The notes beneath the pieces were generated by a model. That model made no database searches, was not told the DNA's origin, and saw only the letters and a list, made by a program, of their open reading frames with translations. Below, one piece after another: positions 1 to 9,125 of a DNA stretch of 60,557 nucleotides. Positions within the stretch are counted from its first letter, which is position 1, and each line of letters opens with the position of its first letter. The DNA lies in contig NZ_RHNX01000017.1 of assembly GCF_003946335.1 (NCBI RefSeq), positions 1 to 60,557 of the forward strand, written 5' to 3'. This DNA is from Levilactobacillus fujinensis. GTDB taxonomy: Bacteria; Bacillota; Bacilli; Lactobacillales; Lactobacillaceae. Made by a program: the position numbers and the translations under genes.

Positions 1-61
1 TATACCGGGAAAGGCGGTTCATTTCACCATATGGTTACGAGGGCAGAGCGAAGCGACACCC

Positions 62-1072
62 TCAGAGAGTTTTTTGTGCAGATATAAGTGCGTTCATATA
101 ACGGCTATCATTTAGGCTAAGTGCATTGTTATAAGGATTTCCGCCAGATTTTTTAGTTAGAGAAGTTGGGGACGCCGGCAGTTCTACACTAGCGGTATTA
201 GTAATAAGTCCGATTTCTTTGGCACGAATAAGGGTTGTTTCGGGGCTCGTATTGAAATAGTGGGCAACCTTAATCAGGTCATTCGTGGCAAACAAAGTCC
301 TGAAGGCTGATTCAGGCATTAAAAAAGCGGCCGTAATTTGATTGATATGACGTTCTTCTGTGAGATTGTTATCTCCGTCACGCAGTAATTCATCGGATCC
401 ATGGAGTATGTGAATAAATTCGTGAACCAGTGAAAAAATGCGGGCAGTGTACGTATCCTTCTGGTTAATAAAGATGAGCGGAGCATAATCGTCAAGTAAA
501 ACGAAAGCACGTAGTTCCTTTATGTTCAAAGGTCGGTTGGTGCCCAAACCGGCATTTCCCTTTTGCATGTTTAAAATACCAATCTGAGCTAGTTGACTTC
601 TCAAATTATTAAATAGTTCCCTTGGACTTTGAAAGTGATGTAAAGTGAGAAAATTAGCGATTACATTTGCGGTTTCAGCATTATCGAAACCCTTGGCGCT
701 GCCGATTAAAGATAATTTATTTGTGGCAGTGCCACTCTCTTCTTTAAACCAGGCTTGCTTACGCTTCATTTCATAAATAATATCACGGACAGTTAAGCTG
801 ACCTGCGCAGGTGCATTTTTTTGCGTACGAAAGGCCAATCGGATATCATCCGGTTTCGGTGGCAGTTCTAAAAGAAGGCTACCAAATGGGATATGCAACC
901 TGGTGGCAAATAAGCCAAGCTGTTTGGCAGTAGGCTGAAGATATACAGAAGAATCGGGTTGGAGCCATTTAGATGTTGCTGTAACTTTCTTTTTAGTTTC
1001 TTCACTGAGATCAGTAGTGGAAAAAGCCCATTGAATTAAGCTATGCTTGACACGTATTCGCGTAACTCCCAT
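62..1072 (-). CDS. ImmA/IrrE-family metallopeptidase, 336 aa
   Basis: A zinc-peptidase signature HEFIH lies at residues 217-221, followed about 17 residues later by a glutamate-rich segment (EERHINQITAAFLMP) that fits the third zinc ligand and the hydrophobic tail of the ImmA/IrrE (COG2856) fold. The roughly 180 residues in front have no recognisable catalytic motif. In relatives this region is often helix-turn-helix-like, but that is not clear here. Members of this family cleave repressors of mobile elements or act in stress responses; the target here is unknown. The ATG at 1070-1072 is preceded by AAAGGAGG at good spacing. The gene stands alone, and no repressor gene is adjacent, unlike phage or ICE copies. 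The cytoplasmic soluble nature is inferred from the lack of a signal peptide or membrane segment. Confidence 0.85.
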   Translation of the reverse strand: MGVTRIRVKHSLIQWAFSTTDLSEETKKKVTATSKWLQPDSSVYLQPTAKQLGLFATRLHIPFGSLLLELPPKPDDIRLAFRTQKNAPAQVSLTVRDIIYEMKRKQAWFKEESGTATNKLSLIGSAKGFDNAETANVIANFLTLHHFQSPRELFNNLRSQLAQIGILNMQKGNAGLGTNRPLNIKELRAFVLLDDYAPLIFINQKDTYTARIFSLVHEFIHILHGSDELLRDGDNNLTEERHINQITAAFLMPESAFRTLFATNDLIKVAHYFNTSPETTLIRAKEIGLITNTASVELPASPTSLTKKSGGNPYNNALSLNDSRYMNALISAQKTL

Positions 1073-1352
1073 TTTGTAAGCCTCCTTTCTGTTTTACAGT
1101 CATTATACCTGAGTCCAGATTGAGCCGCAAAGTTAAGGATTGGGGATTGTGAAATTTGGAAGGGCACACGGATTGTTTGCCGACTAGTGGAGACAATGAG
1201 CGTCGGGTTAAGGACCGGCTGGAATAGAAATACTGGCGTTCCAACAGTCGGCGGACGGGTAGTTATGGCACCCGCAGCGTGATGCGTGGTATGGAAAGGC
1301 CTTCTAATTTACGCCTATTTTCTATCACATGGTGGCGGAGAACAAGTCATAG
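1073..1352. other. Intergenic, no gene; possible decayed repeat
   Basis: This holds the upstream region of the metallopeptidase gene. Around 1218-1245 there is weak similarity to the end of the C-type intergenic repeat (a stretch like ATACTGGCGTTCCAACAGTC). No coding signal was seen. Confidence 0.4.
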
Positions 1353-1404
1353 TAAAAAGCCGTAACGGTCGACCACCAAATGGGAATAGTCGACCGTTAC
1401 GGCT
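1353..1404 (-). terminator. Rho-independent terminator of the DUF2075 gene
   Basis: A perfect 16-bp stem (AGCCGTAACGGTCGAC, 1358-1373, against 1389-1404) lies just past the stop codon. It is followed on the minus strand by a short T run (the A run at 1354-1358). Confidence 0.85.
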
Positions 1405-1415
1405 GCTTTAATCTG

Positions 1416-2585
1416 TTATTTTCCAGTTTCAGCCAGTTCGAGTAGGCGTTTCCGGAGGGCATCGTCATATGCGGTCAGGTAGAGACCATACTTGCCGCGC
1501 TTCATTAACACGTTGAGGACGTTGGCGATGAACACCTTATATTCGTCACGGGTGAATTGCATGTCCTTGCGCTTCTTGAAGATTTCCTTATGCGAATACT
1601 TTTCGGGAATAATGGTCATGGTGTCGGTCTGCGGATCATAGCCAAACGAAGGACCGATAATCATCCCCACATAGTTCAGGTCGAAGCCTTGAAGCGTGTA
1701 AATGGTGCCGACCTGTGTGATAGAACCTTCACGCTTTGCCCAGTGTGTTCGTTGCGGGTCCCACTCGTCCCAAGGCAGATTGAAGCTGTCCATTTCGACG
1801 TTGTGGCGGCCATCGATCCGGGGAAAACCAGAGGTGGCAACAACGCGGCTCATGCCGTATTCCTTGTTGCGTTTCTTGATGTTTTCGAAGAGCTCGCCAG
1901 CGGTATCGAACATTTTAAACTCGAAATCGCTGTTATCTGGGAAAGGTTTCAGCGGTTTTTCGGCGCTCAAATCGTCCATCCAGGCCACTTGTTCGTCACT
2001 CGCGACCATTCGGTACTGGAAGTTCATGTCAAACGACTTATGGGGGTGTGCTCCGATTGTCTTGAAAAGCAGGTCCTTGTCCCAGTACATCTTGGACTGG
2101 AAGACTTGTTCGAAGTCATAGACGACCACGACCACTTTAGCTAAATTCATCAAATCGGTCAGCTGATTTTGGCCGCGATAGTGCGCGTAGGGTTCCGACT
2201 TGGAGTAGAGCAAGTGCGCTTCGTCGACAAAAATGATGTCGTACTTCTTGTTGTTCTTCTGCGCGTAGTTAATCAAAGAAGTTGGCCGGCGAATGTCATT
2301 AACCTTCATATTTGGAATTGACTCAGCGAGGTCTTGGTAAGCCTTATACAGTTCGGGATGGTTGACGACTAGAGAGGTCTTGTAGCGATGATCGGTCATG
2401 TACTGGCGAACCAGCTCCATCAAAACGACCGATTTACCGGTTCCCGCGGCACCTTGGATAATGGCAACGGAAGATGTATCACCGGTCAGGCCCTGCTTGA
2501 TGTAGCTATTGATGTTCGTGATAACGTTTTTTTGATCGTCAGCAAGGTCGTCGACGAAAAATTGTGCTTTTAAAATTTTATTCAT
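1416..2585 (-). CDS. DUF2075 P-loop ATPase/helicase-like protein, 389 aa
   Basis: Residues 45-52 (GAAGTGKS) form a Walker A motif, and DEAH at 121-124 is the Walker B of a superfamily 1-like ATPase. The C-terminal GTIYTLQGFDLNYVG segment (about residue 293) is the characteristic DUF2075 motif that resembles the helicase motif near the end of SF1 enzymes. The protein lacks the N-terminal nuclease-like extension found in longer DUF2075 proteins. Such proteins are presumed to act on nucleic acids, some in phage defence, but no activity can be assigned here. The ATG start has AAGGAG upstream. The gene is monocistronic, ends at a strong terminator, and is divergent from the ADP-ribosylglycohydrolase gene across a C-type repeat. 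Confidence 0.85.
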   Translation of the reverse strand: MNKILKAQFFVDDLADDQKNVITNINSYIKQGLTGDTSSVAIIQGAAGTGKSVVLMELVRQYMTDHRYKTSLVVNHPELYKAYQDLAESIPNMKVNDIRRPTSLINYAQKNNKKYDIIFVDEAHLLYSKSEPYAHYRGQNQLTDLMNLAKVVVVVYDFEQVFQSKMYWDKDLLFKTIGAHPHKSFDMNFQYRMVASDEQVAWMDDLSAEKPLKPFPDNSDFEFKMFDTAGELFENIKKRNKEYGMSRVVATSGFPRIDGRHNVEMDSFNLPWDEWDPQRTHWAKREGSITQVGTIYTLQGFDLNYVGMIIGPSFGYDPQTDTMTIIPEKYSHKEIFKKRKDMQFTRDEYKVFIANVLNVLMKRGKYGLYLTAYDDALRKRLLELAETGK

Positions 2586-2699
2586 TCTGGAACTCCTTAT
2601 GCAATCATTGTTTTAGCGTTAGCGGCGAGAAAGTCGTCTGTGGAAAAAGCTACTGTTCATTATAGCAGGTAAATGCGGGGGTGCTGGAAATTATTGAAA

Positions 2700-2995
2700 G
2701 TTGTGGGGTGAAGGGATCACACTCCGGCTGAGATTGTGTCCGTTGATTTCAAACGTTAAAGCCTAGATAGACGCTAGAGTCAACATCAGTCAATAGCGTT
2801 TCTATAGGCATGATCAACGTCGATTTCAGGAGACTGAACTATAAGCCAAGTGGGGTGGTGGTAGATATGGAATCAGGCACGTCGTTTGCACCGTTCCAGC
2901 CTATATCTACCGGCCGGTAAGGCGATGACTGGACGACGTCGCCTAATTTTCGCCCAGTATCGCTGTTCTAACAGTCACAGTAGTTGTTTTGAAGA
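2700..2995 (-). repeat. C-type intergenic repeat, reverse orientation
   Basis: This shares blocks with copies at 10836, 54876 and 56945: GCGTTTCTATAGGCAT, the TATATCTACCGGCCGGTAAGG block and GCCTAATTTTCGCCCAGTAT. The ACACTCCGGCTG fragment at its start resembles part of the B-type repeat. Edges are approximate. It fills most of the 517-bp gap before the ADP-ribosylglycohydrolase start. Confidence 0.75.
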
Positions 2996-3102
2996 CTGCT
3001 GACACTATTGCTAACGAAAGAGTGGTGGGGTATGGTTTATGAGTAGCATGACTAATTATGAGACAGTATCTTTAGGCTAATTGTGAAAGGTTGGGAGTAG
3101 TC

Positions 3103-4047
3103 ATGAAACGTCAAGAAATTATGAATCTTCTTCGTTGGGCGGCCGTTGCTGATGCACTCGGCGTTCCCGCTGAAATGAGAAAGCGTGGTTCCTACCCAGA
3201 GATTACAGCGATGCAAGCGAGTGGTTTTTGGCAGCAACCGGCTGGAAGTTGGTCAGACGATACGTCGATGACGCTTTGTTTACTGGAAAATCTGACCAGT
3301 GGCGGAGATTATGACGACATGATGCAACGGCTTGAGAGCTATATGCGGTATGGGACGAATACACCTCGGGGAGAGATATTTGGTGTTGGTCGGACGTGTG
3401 CCCATGCAGTTCGCAATTATGCGGTCAATCAAGTGACGCCGCTAGCATGTGGGGACGCCTCACCAGAAGCCAATGGGAATGGTGCGTTGATGCGCATTGC
3501 GCCCTTGGCGGTTATGCTCCAGCACGAATCGAGGCTAGCCCGCCGCTTTGAATTGACGCATGACTATACGGTGTTGACACATCGACACGCGCGTTCTGTG
3601 GTGGGGAGCTTTATTCTTCTTGAGTTACTGCATCGCATACTTAATGGGCAACATTTGGGACAAGCGCTAGTGACGGCAGGACCTGCTTTGACCGTGTTTT
3701 TAAAAGGAACGGCGTACGCTGCGGAATTGCCATATTATCGGGCACTATTTGCTACCGATTTCAGTCAGCTGCCAGCAGAGGCGATTCGAACATCCGGATA
3801 TGTCGTGGATACTTTAACGGCGGCGGTCTGGTTAGCCTTGACGCAAAAGACGCCTAAAAAAGTGATTTTAAAAGCGGTTAACTTTGGTGGCGATACGGAT
3901 ACCATTGCGACGGTAGCGGCTTCCCTAGTGAGTGCTGAACAGCCCACTGTGCCGGTTGACGCCGAGTGGTGGCGGCAAACATTAAATTCAGAGTTGTTAG
4001 ATCAGAAATTTTCGGCATTTGCAGATAAATTCGCTGAAGTATCGTAA
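3103..4047 (+). CDS. ADP-ribosylglycohydrolase family protein, 314 aa
   Basis: The protein has the paired dimetal-binding motifs of the DraG/ARH fold: SDDTS at residues 51-55 and FGGDTDT at about 261-267. These enzymes remove ADP-ribose from modified proteins or small molecules in the cytoplasm. The frame opens at a TTG at 3091, but ATG 3103 is preferred because GGGAG lies six bases upstream and the protein then begins MKRQEIMNLLRWAA, as family members do. The substrate is unknown. Directly after the stop codon the same frame stays open for 50 more codons that resemble another family (see next entry), so this gene may have gained its present end by a deletion or fusion event. Confidence 0.88.
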   Translation: MKRQEIMNLLRWAAVADALGVPAEMRKRGSYPEITAMQASGFWQQPAGSWSDDTSMTLCLLENLTSGGDYDDMMQRLESYMRYGTNTPRGEIFGVGRTCAHAVRNYAVNQVTPLACGDASPEANGNGALMRIAPLAVMLQHESRLARRFELTHDYTVLTHRHARSVVGSFILLELLHRILNGQHLGQALVTAGPALTVFLKGTAYAAELPYYRALFATDFSQLPAEAIRTSGYVVDTLTAAVWLALTQKTPKKVILKAVNFGGDTDTIATVAASLVSAEQPTVPVDAEWWRQTLNSELLDQKFSAFADKFAEVS

Positions 4048-4197
4048 TGTTTTGAAATTGATGGCAATCAGTATTTCCGTGAATTGACGGATAGATTTGG
4101 CCTGACACAAGAATGGTATGATTTCCGCACGGTTGCCTATCAGCGCATTGCTAACGACTGGTGTCAGGATAACCAGGTTGAACTGATTGCGGACTAG
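4048..4197 (+). pseudogene. UPF0158-like C-terminal fragment, in frame after the stop
   Basis: The 50 codons directly after the TAA of the ADP-ribosylglycohydrolase gene, in the same frame, read CFEIDGNQYFRELTDRFGLT, then QEWYDFRTVAYQRIANDWCQ, ending at TAG 4195-4197. This resembles the C-terminus of UPF0158-family proteins (aromatic-rich, EWYDFR and IANDWC). There is no start codon or ribosome binding site, so it is a remnant or is only made by read-through. The family match is from memory of the pattern and is moderately certain. Confidence 0.55.
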
Positions 4198-4205
4198 GTA
4201 AATGT

Positions 4206-4257
4206 AAATGGTCTCTCTGTCTTGAGTTTTTCTCAAGTTAGAGAGACCATTTTTAAA
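4206..4257. terminator. Bidirectional rho-independent terminator
   Basis: AAATGGTCTCTCT pairs with AGAGAGACCATTT, with a further inner stem CTTGAG/CTCAAG. T runs occur on both strands. It separates the convergent ADP-ribosylglycohydrolase/UPF0158 remnant and phosphatase genes. Confidence 0.9.
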
Positions 4258-4269
4258 TTTTGAATTTGA

Positions 4270-5661
4270 TTAATGGGTATGGTGTGTAGTGGGTTTAAGC
4301 AATGTAACGTCCTTTAGTTGTGTCCAACGGGTCTTACCATGGGGACTTTGAACGGCGACATAGGTTTTGATTTTACCGTTGACACTGATTTTGGCTTGTT
4401 TAAGTATTTTCCACTTGGCCTTTGGATGCAGACCGGTTTTACCAGTTTTGCCGACTTTGTGCTTCAGGTGAAGATCGAAGAAGTAAGCGCGATGAGCCTT
4501 CAAGTGAACAAACTTAGCGTGTTTGAGTTTTTTGACGGAGACGATTTTTACTTTAGTCCGCCGAGATTTTTGCGGTTTAGGTTGGGTGGCGGTTGTATCA
4601 GGCTGCTGATTGGTTGCTACCGGTTGAAGCGTTGGCTTGGTGGCGACTTCAGGTTTTGAAGGGGTGGCTGGAATCTGTGGCTTAGGCGTAACTGGCTTTG
4701 GTTGTGCGGGATTCACAACGTTAGGGGTTGAAGGCTTTTCGGTTGGCTTGGTCATCCCAGAAGAGACTAAGTATTTCGCCTTCAGAGCGGATTGCTGAGT
4801 TGAATCGAAGTTGAGACCGTCTTTGCTAGCGATGTAGTTTTTCATACTGCCAAACTTCTCATCGATCTGACTAAAGTAAGTTTTAAGCCAAGCATAGTCG
4901 ACCTGTTTGTCAACGTAGTTATTGGACATCAAGTAGTCACTGATGATGTCTTGATTACGCATGCCTAAGATCGACATTAAAATGACCGTTGCGATTCCAG
5001 TTCGATCATTACCATGTTTACAGTGATAGAGGACGGGACCTTGTGCGGACAATAAGTCAGTTAGGAAGGCGTGGTAGCCGCTTAGTGCCGTTGCACTAAA
5101 GGCGATTGAGCCCCCATTTGCACGATTGTAGTGTTCAACACCAGAAAAGTTATCATCATCAGCTTGTGAATAAATAGAGTCGTCTTTGGAACGGGTTTGA
5201 CCAATATTTGCATCGACTTTTGTGAGATGAGCTTCTGCCGTGCGTAAATCGATAAGTAACCCAAATTTATAGGCCTTAAGTTTAAGCACATCCGCGGGAC
5301 TGAGTTTTGTTAACTGTGCTGAACGAAACAAGGTGCCAGGTTTGATCATCTTAGTTTTATCTTGAGTCAGATAACCACCTAAATCACGGGTATTCGCATT
5401 GTAACCCTTTTTATCTTTTGATAGCGCAAGGCGTGAACCTGGTTGCCCGGTTGCTGGTACGGTAGGGGTTGCCATGGTTGCTGGCATCTGCTCACCGTTC
5501 ATCAGGGGCGCTAAATCCGGATCGCCTGAATTGACGCCGTTAGCTGCCAGTTGGGCAGTCGGCACGGTTGCGGCTAGACTGGTGACGACCGGCGTTCCCA
5601 TACCGAGTAGTGTCATGGTTAGCAAGCTGAGACTTAAAGTACGTTTTAGATGATGAGTCAT
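4270..5661 (-). CDS. Secreted tyrosine-protein phosphatase with basic C-terminal region, 463 aa
   Basis: The protein begins with a signal peptide (basic start, hydrophobic residues 8-30, likely cleavage after SLAA). NTRDLGGY at 90-97 and the P-loop HCKHGNDRTG at 213-222 (catalytic Cys 214, Arg 220) identify the Y_phosphatase3 (tyrosine/dual specificity, lipid phosphatase-like) family. A Pro/Thr-rich linker (about 305-370) leads to a Lys/His-rich C-terminal region of about 90 residues that may bind the cell wall. This tail resembles repeats of lactobacillar surface proteins, but I cannot name the domain with certainty. Secreted homologues act on phosphotyrosine or phosphoinositides; the physiological substrate is unknown. 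It is monocistronic. Confidence 0.88.
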   Translation of the reverse strand: MTHHLKRTLSLSLLTMTLLGMGTPVVTSLAATVPTAQLAANGVNSGDPDLAPLMNGEQMPATMATPTVPATGQPGSRLALSKDKKGYNANTRDLGGYLTQDKTKMIKPGTLFRSAQLTKLSPADVLKLKAYKFGLLIDLRTAEAHLTKVDANIGQTRSKDDSIYSQADDDNFSGVEHYNRANGGSIAFSATALSGYHAFLTDLLSAQGPVLYHCKHGNDRTGIATVILMSILGMRNQDIISDYLMSNNYVDKQVDYAWLKTYFSQIDEKFGSMKNYIASKDGLNFDSTQQSALKAKYLVSSGMTKPTEKPSTPNVVNPAQPKPVTPKPQIPATPSKPEVATKPTLQPVATNQQPDTTATQPKPQKSRRTKVKIVSVKKLKHAKFVHLKAHRAYFFDLHLKHKVGKTGKTGLHPKAKWKILKQAKISVNGKIKTYVAVQSPHGKTRWTQLKDVTLLKPTTHHTH

Positions 5662-5925
5662 CGAAATCCTCCAGTAAGCGGTACGCGTATTTTGACTACT
5701 GGTTTAAGAATAGCGGACGGACGTAAGGATTTGATGGCCAGCGGGTATGACTTGTGTAAATAATTTATTTATTTTATTTTGAAACCGGATTCGTATGATT
5801 AAGGCGCTAGGAACCGTCCTCAAACTATTTCAAGAGAATCATGATAGTGTGCAGATGTACAAGGTGGATAGAAAGATGGTGATCAGAATGGTCATTTGGA
5901 TTCAGTTCAAAAGGCAACCTAAGCG

Positions 5926-5941
5926 TGTTTCACATGAAACA
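5926..5941. promoter_or_regulatory. parS-like site 1
   Basis: TGTTTCACATGAAACA differs from the parS consensus TGTTTCACGTGAAACA by one base. It lies in the 600-bp gap between the phosphatase and reductase genes, the expected kind of place for ParB (Spo0J) or a ParB-like protein to bind. Confidence 0.75.
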
Positions 5942-6044
5942 TTCAGTGGTGACATAAGCCAAGTCGGGTTTGGCCGACTGAACCGAGTCTTTGTGTCAAT
6001 TTTCTCACTAGAAGGCATACTTAGAAGAGTTAATCTAAACCAAA

Positions 6045-6092
6045 AATAGTAGCCACTAATGATAACGTTGTGGGCTACTACTTTCTAAATTA
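6045..6092. terminator. Terminator-like hairpin
   Basis: AGTAGCCAC pairs with GTGGGCTACT across a 12-base loop. It has only a weak T run, and no clear gene ends just before it. Confidence 0.35.
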
Positions 6093-6102
6093 TTTGAAGC
6101 AA

Positions 6103-6242
6103 AGGTTGAAAACCAAAATGTTCACCCTACTCTTGCGACAGTAGAGGTTATCACCGCTAAAATAGTGGAAAACAGCCGCACTCCGGCTGCCAGGGATTCC
6201 GCTTGCTGCGGGGAACGCTTCCAGCTCGCCTGAAAGTCGCCA
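6103..6242 (-). repeat. B-type intergenic repeat, reverse orientation
   Basis: The blocks AAGGTTGAAAACCAAAATG, ACTCTTGCGACAGTAGAGG, GCACTCCGGCTGCCAGGGAT and GGAACGCTTCCAGCTCGCC match the copies at 21084 and 24000 (the latter in reverse complement). It abuts the 3' end of the iron-sulfur reductase gene. Confidence 0.85.
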
Positions 6243-6264
6243 AGATAAATTCTAGGACATCATA

Positions 6265-7440
6265 TTAACCAAACTGGTCAGCCAAATCATGAACCGGGAC
6301 TTCAATTGTCATGTCGGATTCCGGGAAGGCGGCACATAGATGAATGTAACCGAATTTTTGATCGGCAGTGCGGCGATAGTCGACGGCTTTAGGCGTATTC
6401 ACGCGACCTGAGATAACGCGCGCGCGGCACCAGCCGCATTCGCCACTCCGGCACGCCGATGGCACAACGATTCCTGCGCGTTCTAAGGAGACGAGGAGGG
6501 GTTCGCGCGTATTGGCCGTAACCGTCTGTTGCGTGTCTTGAATTTTGACGGTGATGGTGACCGTTGCCGGTATCTTGGCGGTTTCTTGGGGTTGGGGGAC
6601 CTGACCACTGAGTTCCTGGCGGAGGCGACCACCCGGCAAGTGTAGCGGAGATACCTGCTGCGTGACGTATGCATTCAGAGCGTTTGGTCCACAAACGAAG
6701 ATTGACGTATGATTTAAGTCAGCATATTGCTGCATTAAATCTAGCGTAATCAGGCCATGTTCATATCCTGGATAGTGCTCGTCACTCAGCACGTTTACCA
6801 CTTTTATATGGTCACTTTGCTTGGCAAGTTGCGCCAGCTCAGTCCCCAGTAGAATATTGTCGTGTCGTCGACTGCCATAGAGAATCGTCAAATCAAAACT
6901 CTCGGTCCCGTCAACGATAGCGCCCGCTAGAGCGAGAAACGGGGTAATGCCACTGCCACCAGCGATTCCTAAAACGTGGGATTGGTCGCGGAATTGGTTA
7001 TAGGTCAATGTTCCCATTGGTCCTGAACTCTCAACCGTTGTGCCGACCTGCCAGTGGTCGAAGATGTAGGGTGTCACGAAACCTTCTGGGACCAATTTGA
7101 TTGTTAGGATGTAGCAATCGTTGTGGGCATCTTGTGGCGTCGACCGGAGTGCGTACGCTCGGGTCACACGACTGTTACCAATCGCGAAGCGCACGGACAA
7201 GTACTGGCCAGCCTTGAAGTAGGCCAAATGTTGCGTCCCCCTGTTCGGATTGGGTTTCAGGTAGAAGCTTTTTGCGTTCGGACCGTGATCAACGACCTTG
7301 GTGATACGTAAGTATTGGGTTTCTGGATGTAATTTAGCTGCTAAGTCGTTAATTGGATAATGTTTTGGCAACGGCGTCGTTGCGCCCGCCTTGAAGTGGG
7401 CCTGACGTTCGTTGAGTAAGTCAGTTAAAGGATTTGTCAT
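6265..7440 (-). CDS. FAD/NAD(P)H reductase with C-terminal 2Fe-2S ferredoxin domain, 391 aa
   Basis: The domain order is that of hybrid-type oxygenase reductases. The FAD-binding motif RAYALRS is at 94-100, the NAD(P)-binding GGSGITPF at 161-168 and CGPNALN at 250-256. A plant-type 2Fe-2S domain has Cys 330, 335, 338 and 369. It should move electrons from NAD(P)H through FAD to the cluster and on to a partner. Its ATG overlaps the stop codon of the upstream flavoprotein gene by four bases (ATGA), so the two are translationally coupled and probably form one electron-transfer unit. The real electron acceptor and substrate cannot be read from the sequence. Such ferredoxin-domain reductases are uncommon in lactobacilli as far as I know. 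Confidence 0.88.
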   Translation of the reverse strand: MTNPLTDLLNERQAHFKAGATTPLPKHYPINDLAAKLHPETQYLRITKVVDHGPNAKSFYLKPNPNRGTQHLAYFKAGQYLSVRFAIGNSRVTRAYALRSTPQDAHNDCYILTIKLVPEGFVTPYIFDHWQVGTTVESSGPMGTLTYNQFRDQSHVLGIAGGSGITPFLALAGAIVDGTESFDLTILYGSRRHDNILLGTELAQLAKQSDHIKVVNVLSDEHYPGYEHGLITLDLMQQYADLNHTSIFVCGPNALNAYVTQQVSPLHLPGGRLRQELSGQVPQPQETAKIPATVTITVKIQDTQQTVTANTREPLLVSLERAGIVVPSACRSGECGWCRARVISGRVNTPKAVDYRRTADQKFGYIHLCAAFPESDMTIEVPVHDLADQFG

Positions 7441-8972
7441 TGTACTGTCGCCTCCTGATTAAGGTTACTGGTTGTCATTTTTGCTGCGAGATAGCCGGAT
7501 TGGTAAGCAGAACTATAGCCATCCATCAAGAAACCCGTGCCACCGCAGAAATGTAGATTGGGGATGGGCTCATCTTCGTCCTTTAGACTCAACGCCCGGG
7601 CCATCATTTGATCCCATGGCTGGCCATAGTAACCGTAGATTTCCCCCTGTGGACCGCGAAGGTAGCGGGCAAAGGTTGCCGGAGTCGCCACTTCAATTTC
7701 TTCAATCGCGTCACGAATCTTAATGCCCGTCGCCGCTTCATATTTAGCAACAATGCGTTCGGTCAGCTGATCCTTCAGTTGCGGATAATCTGCTGGCGTG
7801 ACATCGTTCCAGCTGGGGCCGTCGAATAACTGGGTCGCATATAAAATGCTGGTTCCTTTTGGCGAGCACGCGGGTTCGGCAATGTTTAAGCAATTCATAA
7901 TCATAAAGTCATTGTCGGTCAGGTGCTGCATGTCCTGATACTGTTGCCGGGAATCCCAAGTGTGATCGATGAAGGTGCTGTAGTCGGTGATACCCAGTTC
8001 TTCGGCCGATTTGTTCATCCCCAGGTAGACCAAGAAGCCACTGGTCCCGAGTTTTCGAGCATTTACCTTCTTTAGCTCACTTTGGGGAACCTCGTCTGGC
8101 TGCAGGAGGTGACTGTAAACGGTATTGGGATGCAAGTCGGCAATGACCTGTTTGGCGTAGAGGGTTTGATGGGCGGTCTTGACGCCCACGACGGCCTTGT
8201 TCTTTACGATCAGTTGTGTAGCTTCCGTGTTGAACCAGGCTTCGCCACCGTTATCTTGCAGGGACTTGATGAGGGCACTCGAAATTTCATGGGAGCGGTG
8301 CCGCGGAACGTACGCTGAGAGCGCGACGTAGGAAACGACCATGGACGCAAAGTAGGCAAACTCAAATTCGTCGCCCGGAATGCCGATGTAGCACCAATAA
8401 GCCATCAAAATTTCCTGAGCCTTAGTCGATAAGCCAAGCGCGTTCAAAACTTCTTGGTAGGGCTTGTGGCCGTACTGAACGAATTGGGGATGATCTTTAG
8501 CCAGAGTTTCCGGCGTTGATTTTGTCGGATCATTGAAGAGTTCCTGAAAAATCGCGGTGCTTTCAGTTGCTAGGGCAAAGAATTTTTTGACCGCGTCTTC
8601 GCTACCGGGAGCAGCAGCGTTCAACGCTTGGATAAACGCCGGAATCCCTGTCGGCATGCGGACATCAAAGCCGTCCTTACCGGTATTAATGATCCGATAG
8701 GCGTCGGGCACTGGATCTAACTGCACATCCAGATTCAACCAGTCAAATAGGTGGCGGATGCCACCAGGCTGGCCTGCTGGACCATAGCTGGCTAATTCGT
8801 GAAGTGAGGGTTCAAATTCAAAGCGACCCCGCACAAAGCTAGTGGCTGCCCCACCAGGCAAGTTGTGGCGTTCAAGTAAAAGCACTTTTTGACCGAGCTT
8901 TGCCGCTGTGGCAGCAGCGACCAACCCGCCATTACCCGCGCCAATCACGATTACATCGTATTGTTCTGACAC
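7437..8972 (-). CDS. CrtI/retinol saturase-like FAD-dependent oxidoreductase, 511 aa
   Basis: A Rossmann FAD motif (GAGNGG at 11-16, then LLERHNLPGGAATSF) and the C-terminal GGTGFLMDGYSSAYQSG segment place it in the phytoene desaturase / retinol saturase superfamily. These enzymes add or remove hydrogen across double bonds of isoprenoids or lipids. No carotenoid genes (crtM, crtE) are nearby, so carotenoid synthesis is not supported. A lipid or unsaturated substrate reduced with electrons from the coupled iron-sulfur reductase is a reasonable inference. The start ATG has AGGAGGTCATTC upstream. A broken GntR gene lies divergent at 9126 and may once have controlled this operon. Confidence 0.85.
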   Translation of the reverse strand: MSEQYDVIVIGAGNGGLVAAATAAKLGQKVLLLERHNLPGGAATSFVRGRFEFEPSLHELASYGPAGQPGGIRHLFDWLNLDVQLDPVPDAYRIINTGKDGFDVRMPTGIPAFIQALNAAAPGSEDAVKKFFALATESTAIFQELFNDPTKSTPETLAKDHPQFVQYGHKPYQEVLNALGLSTKAQEILMAYWCYIGIPGDEFEFAYFASMVVSYVALSAYVPRHRSHEISSALIKSLQDNGGEAWFNTEATQLIVKNKAVVGVKTAHQTLYAKQVIADLHPNTVYSHLLQPDEVPQSELKKVNARKLGTSGFLVYLGMNKSAEELGITDYSTFIDHTWDSRQQYQDMQHLTDNDFMIMNCLNIAEPACSPKGTSILYATQLFDGPSWNDVTPADYPQLKDQLTERIVAKYEAATGIKIRDAIEEIEVATPATFARYLRGPQGEIYGYYGQPWDQMMARALSLKDEDEPIPNLHFCGGTGFLMDGYSSAYQSGYLAAKMTTSNLNQEATVQ

Positions 8973-9125
8973 TAGAATGACCTCCTTTTTGTGAAACCTA
9001 ACCGATTAACAAGTCTATTATTACGGGGATACCCACGGTTGTAAACGGTTTCACGAGGCGTATACTGAAATATGGTGACAATTGTGGTTGTGGTCTGTGG
9101 CCCAACCAGAACCAGGAGGTCAAGT

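Noticed and set aside
5795-6049. 84-codon plus-strand frame over a parS site
   Set aside because: No ribosome binding site, and the frame runs through a parS-like palindrome and hairpin; no family resemblance.
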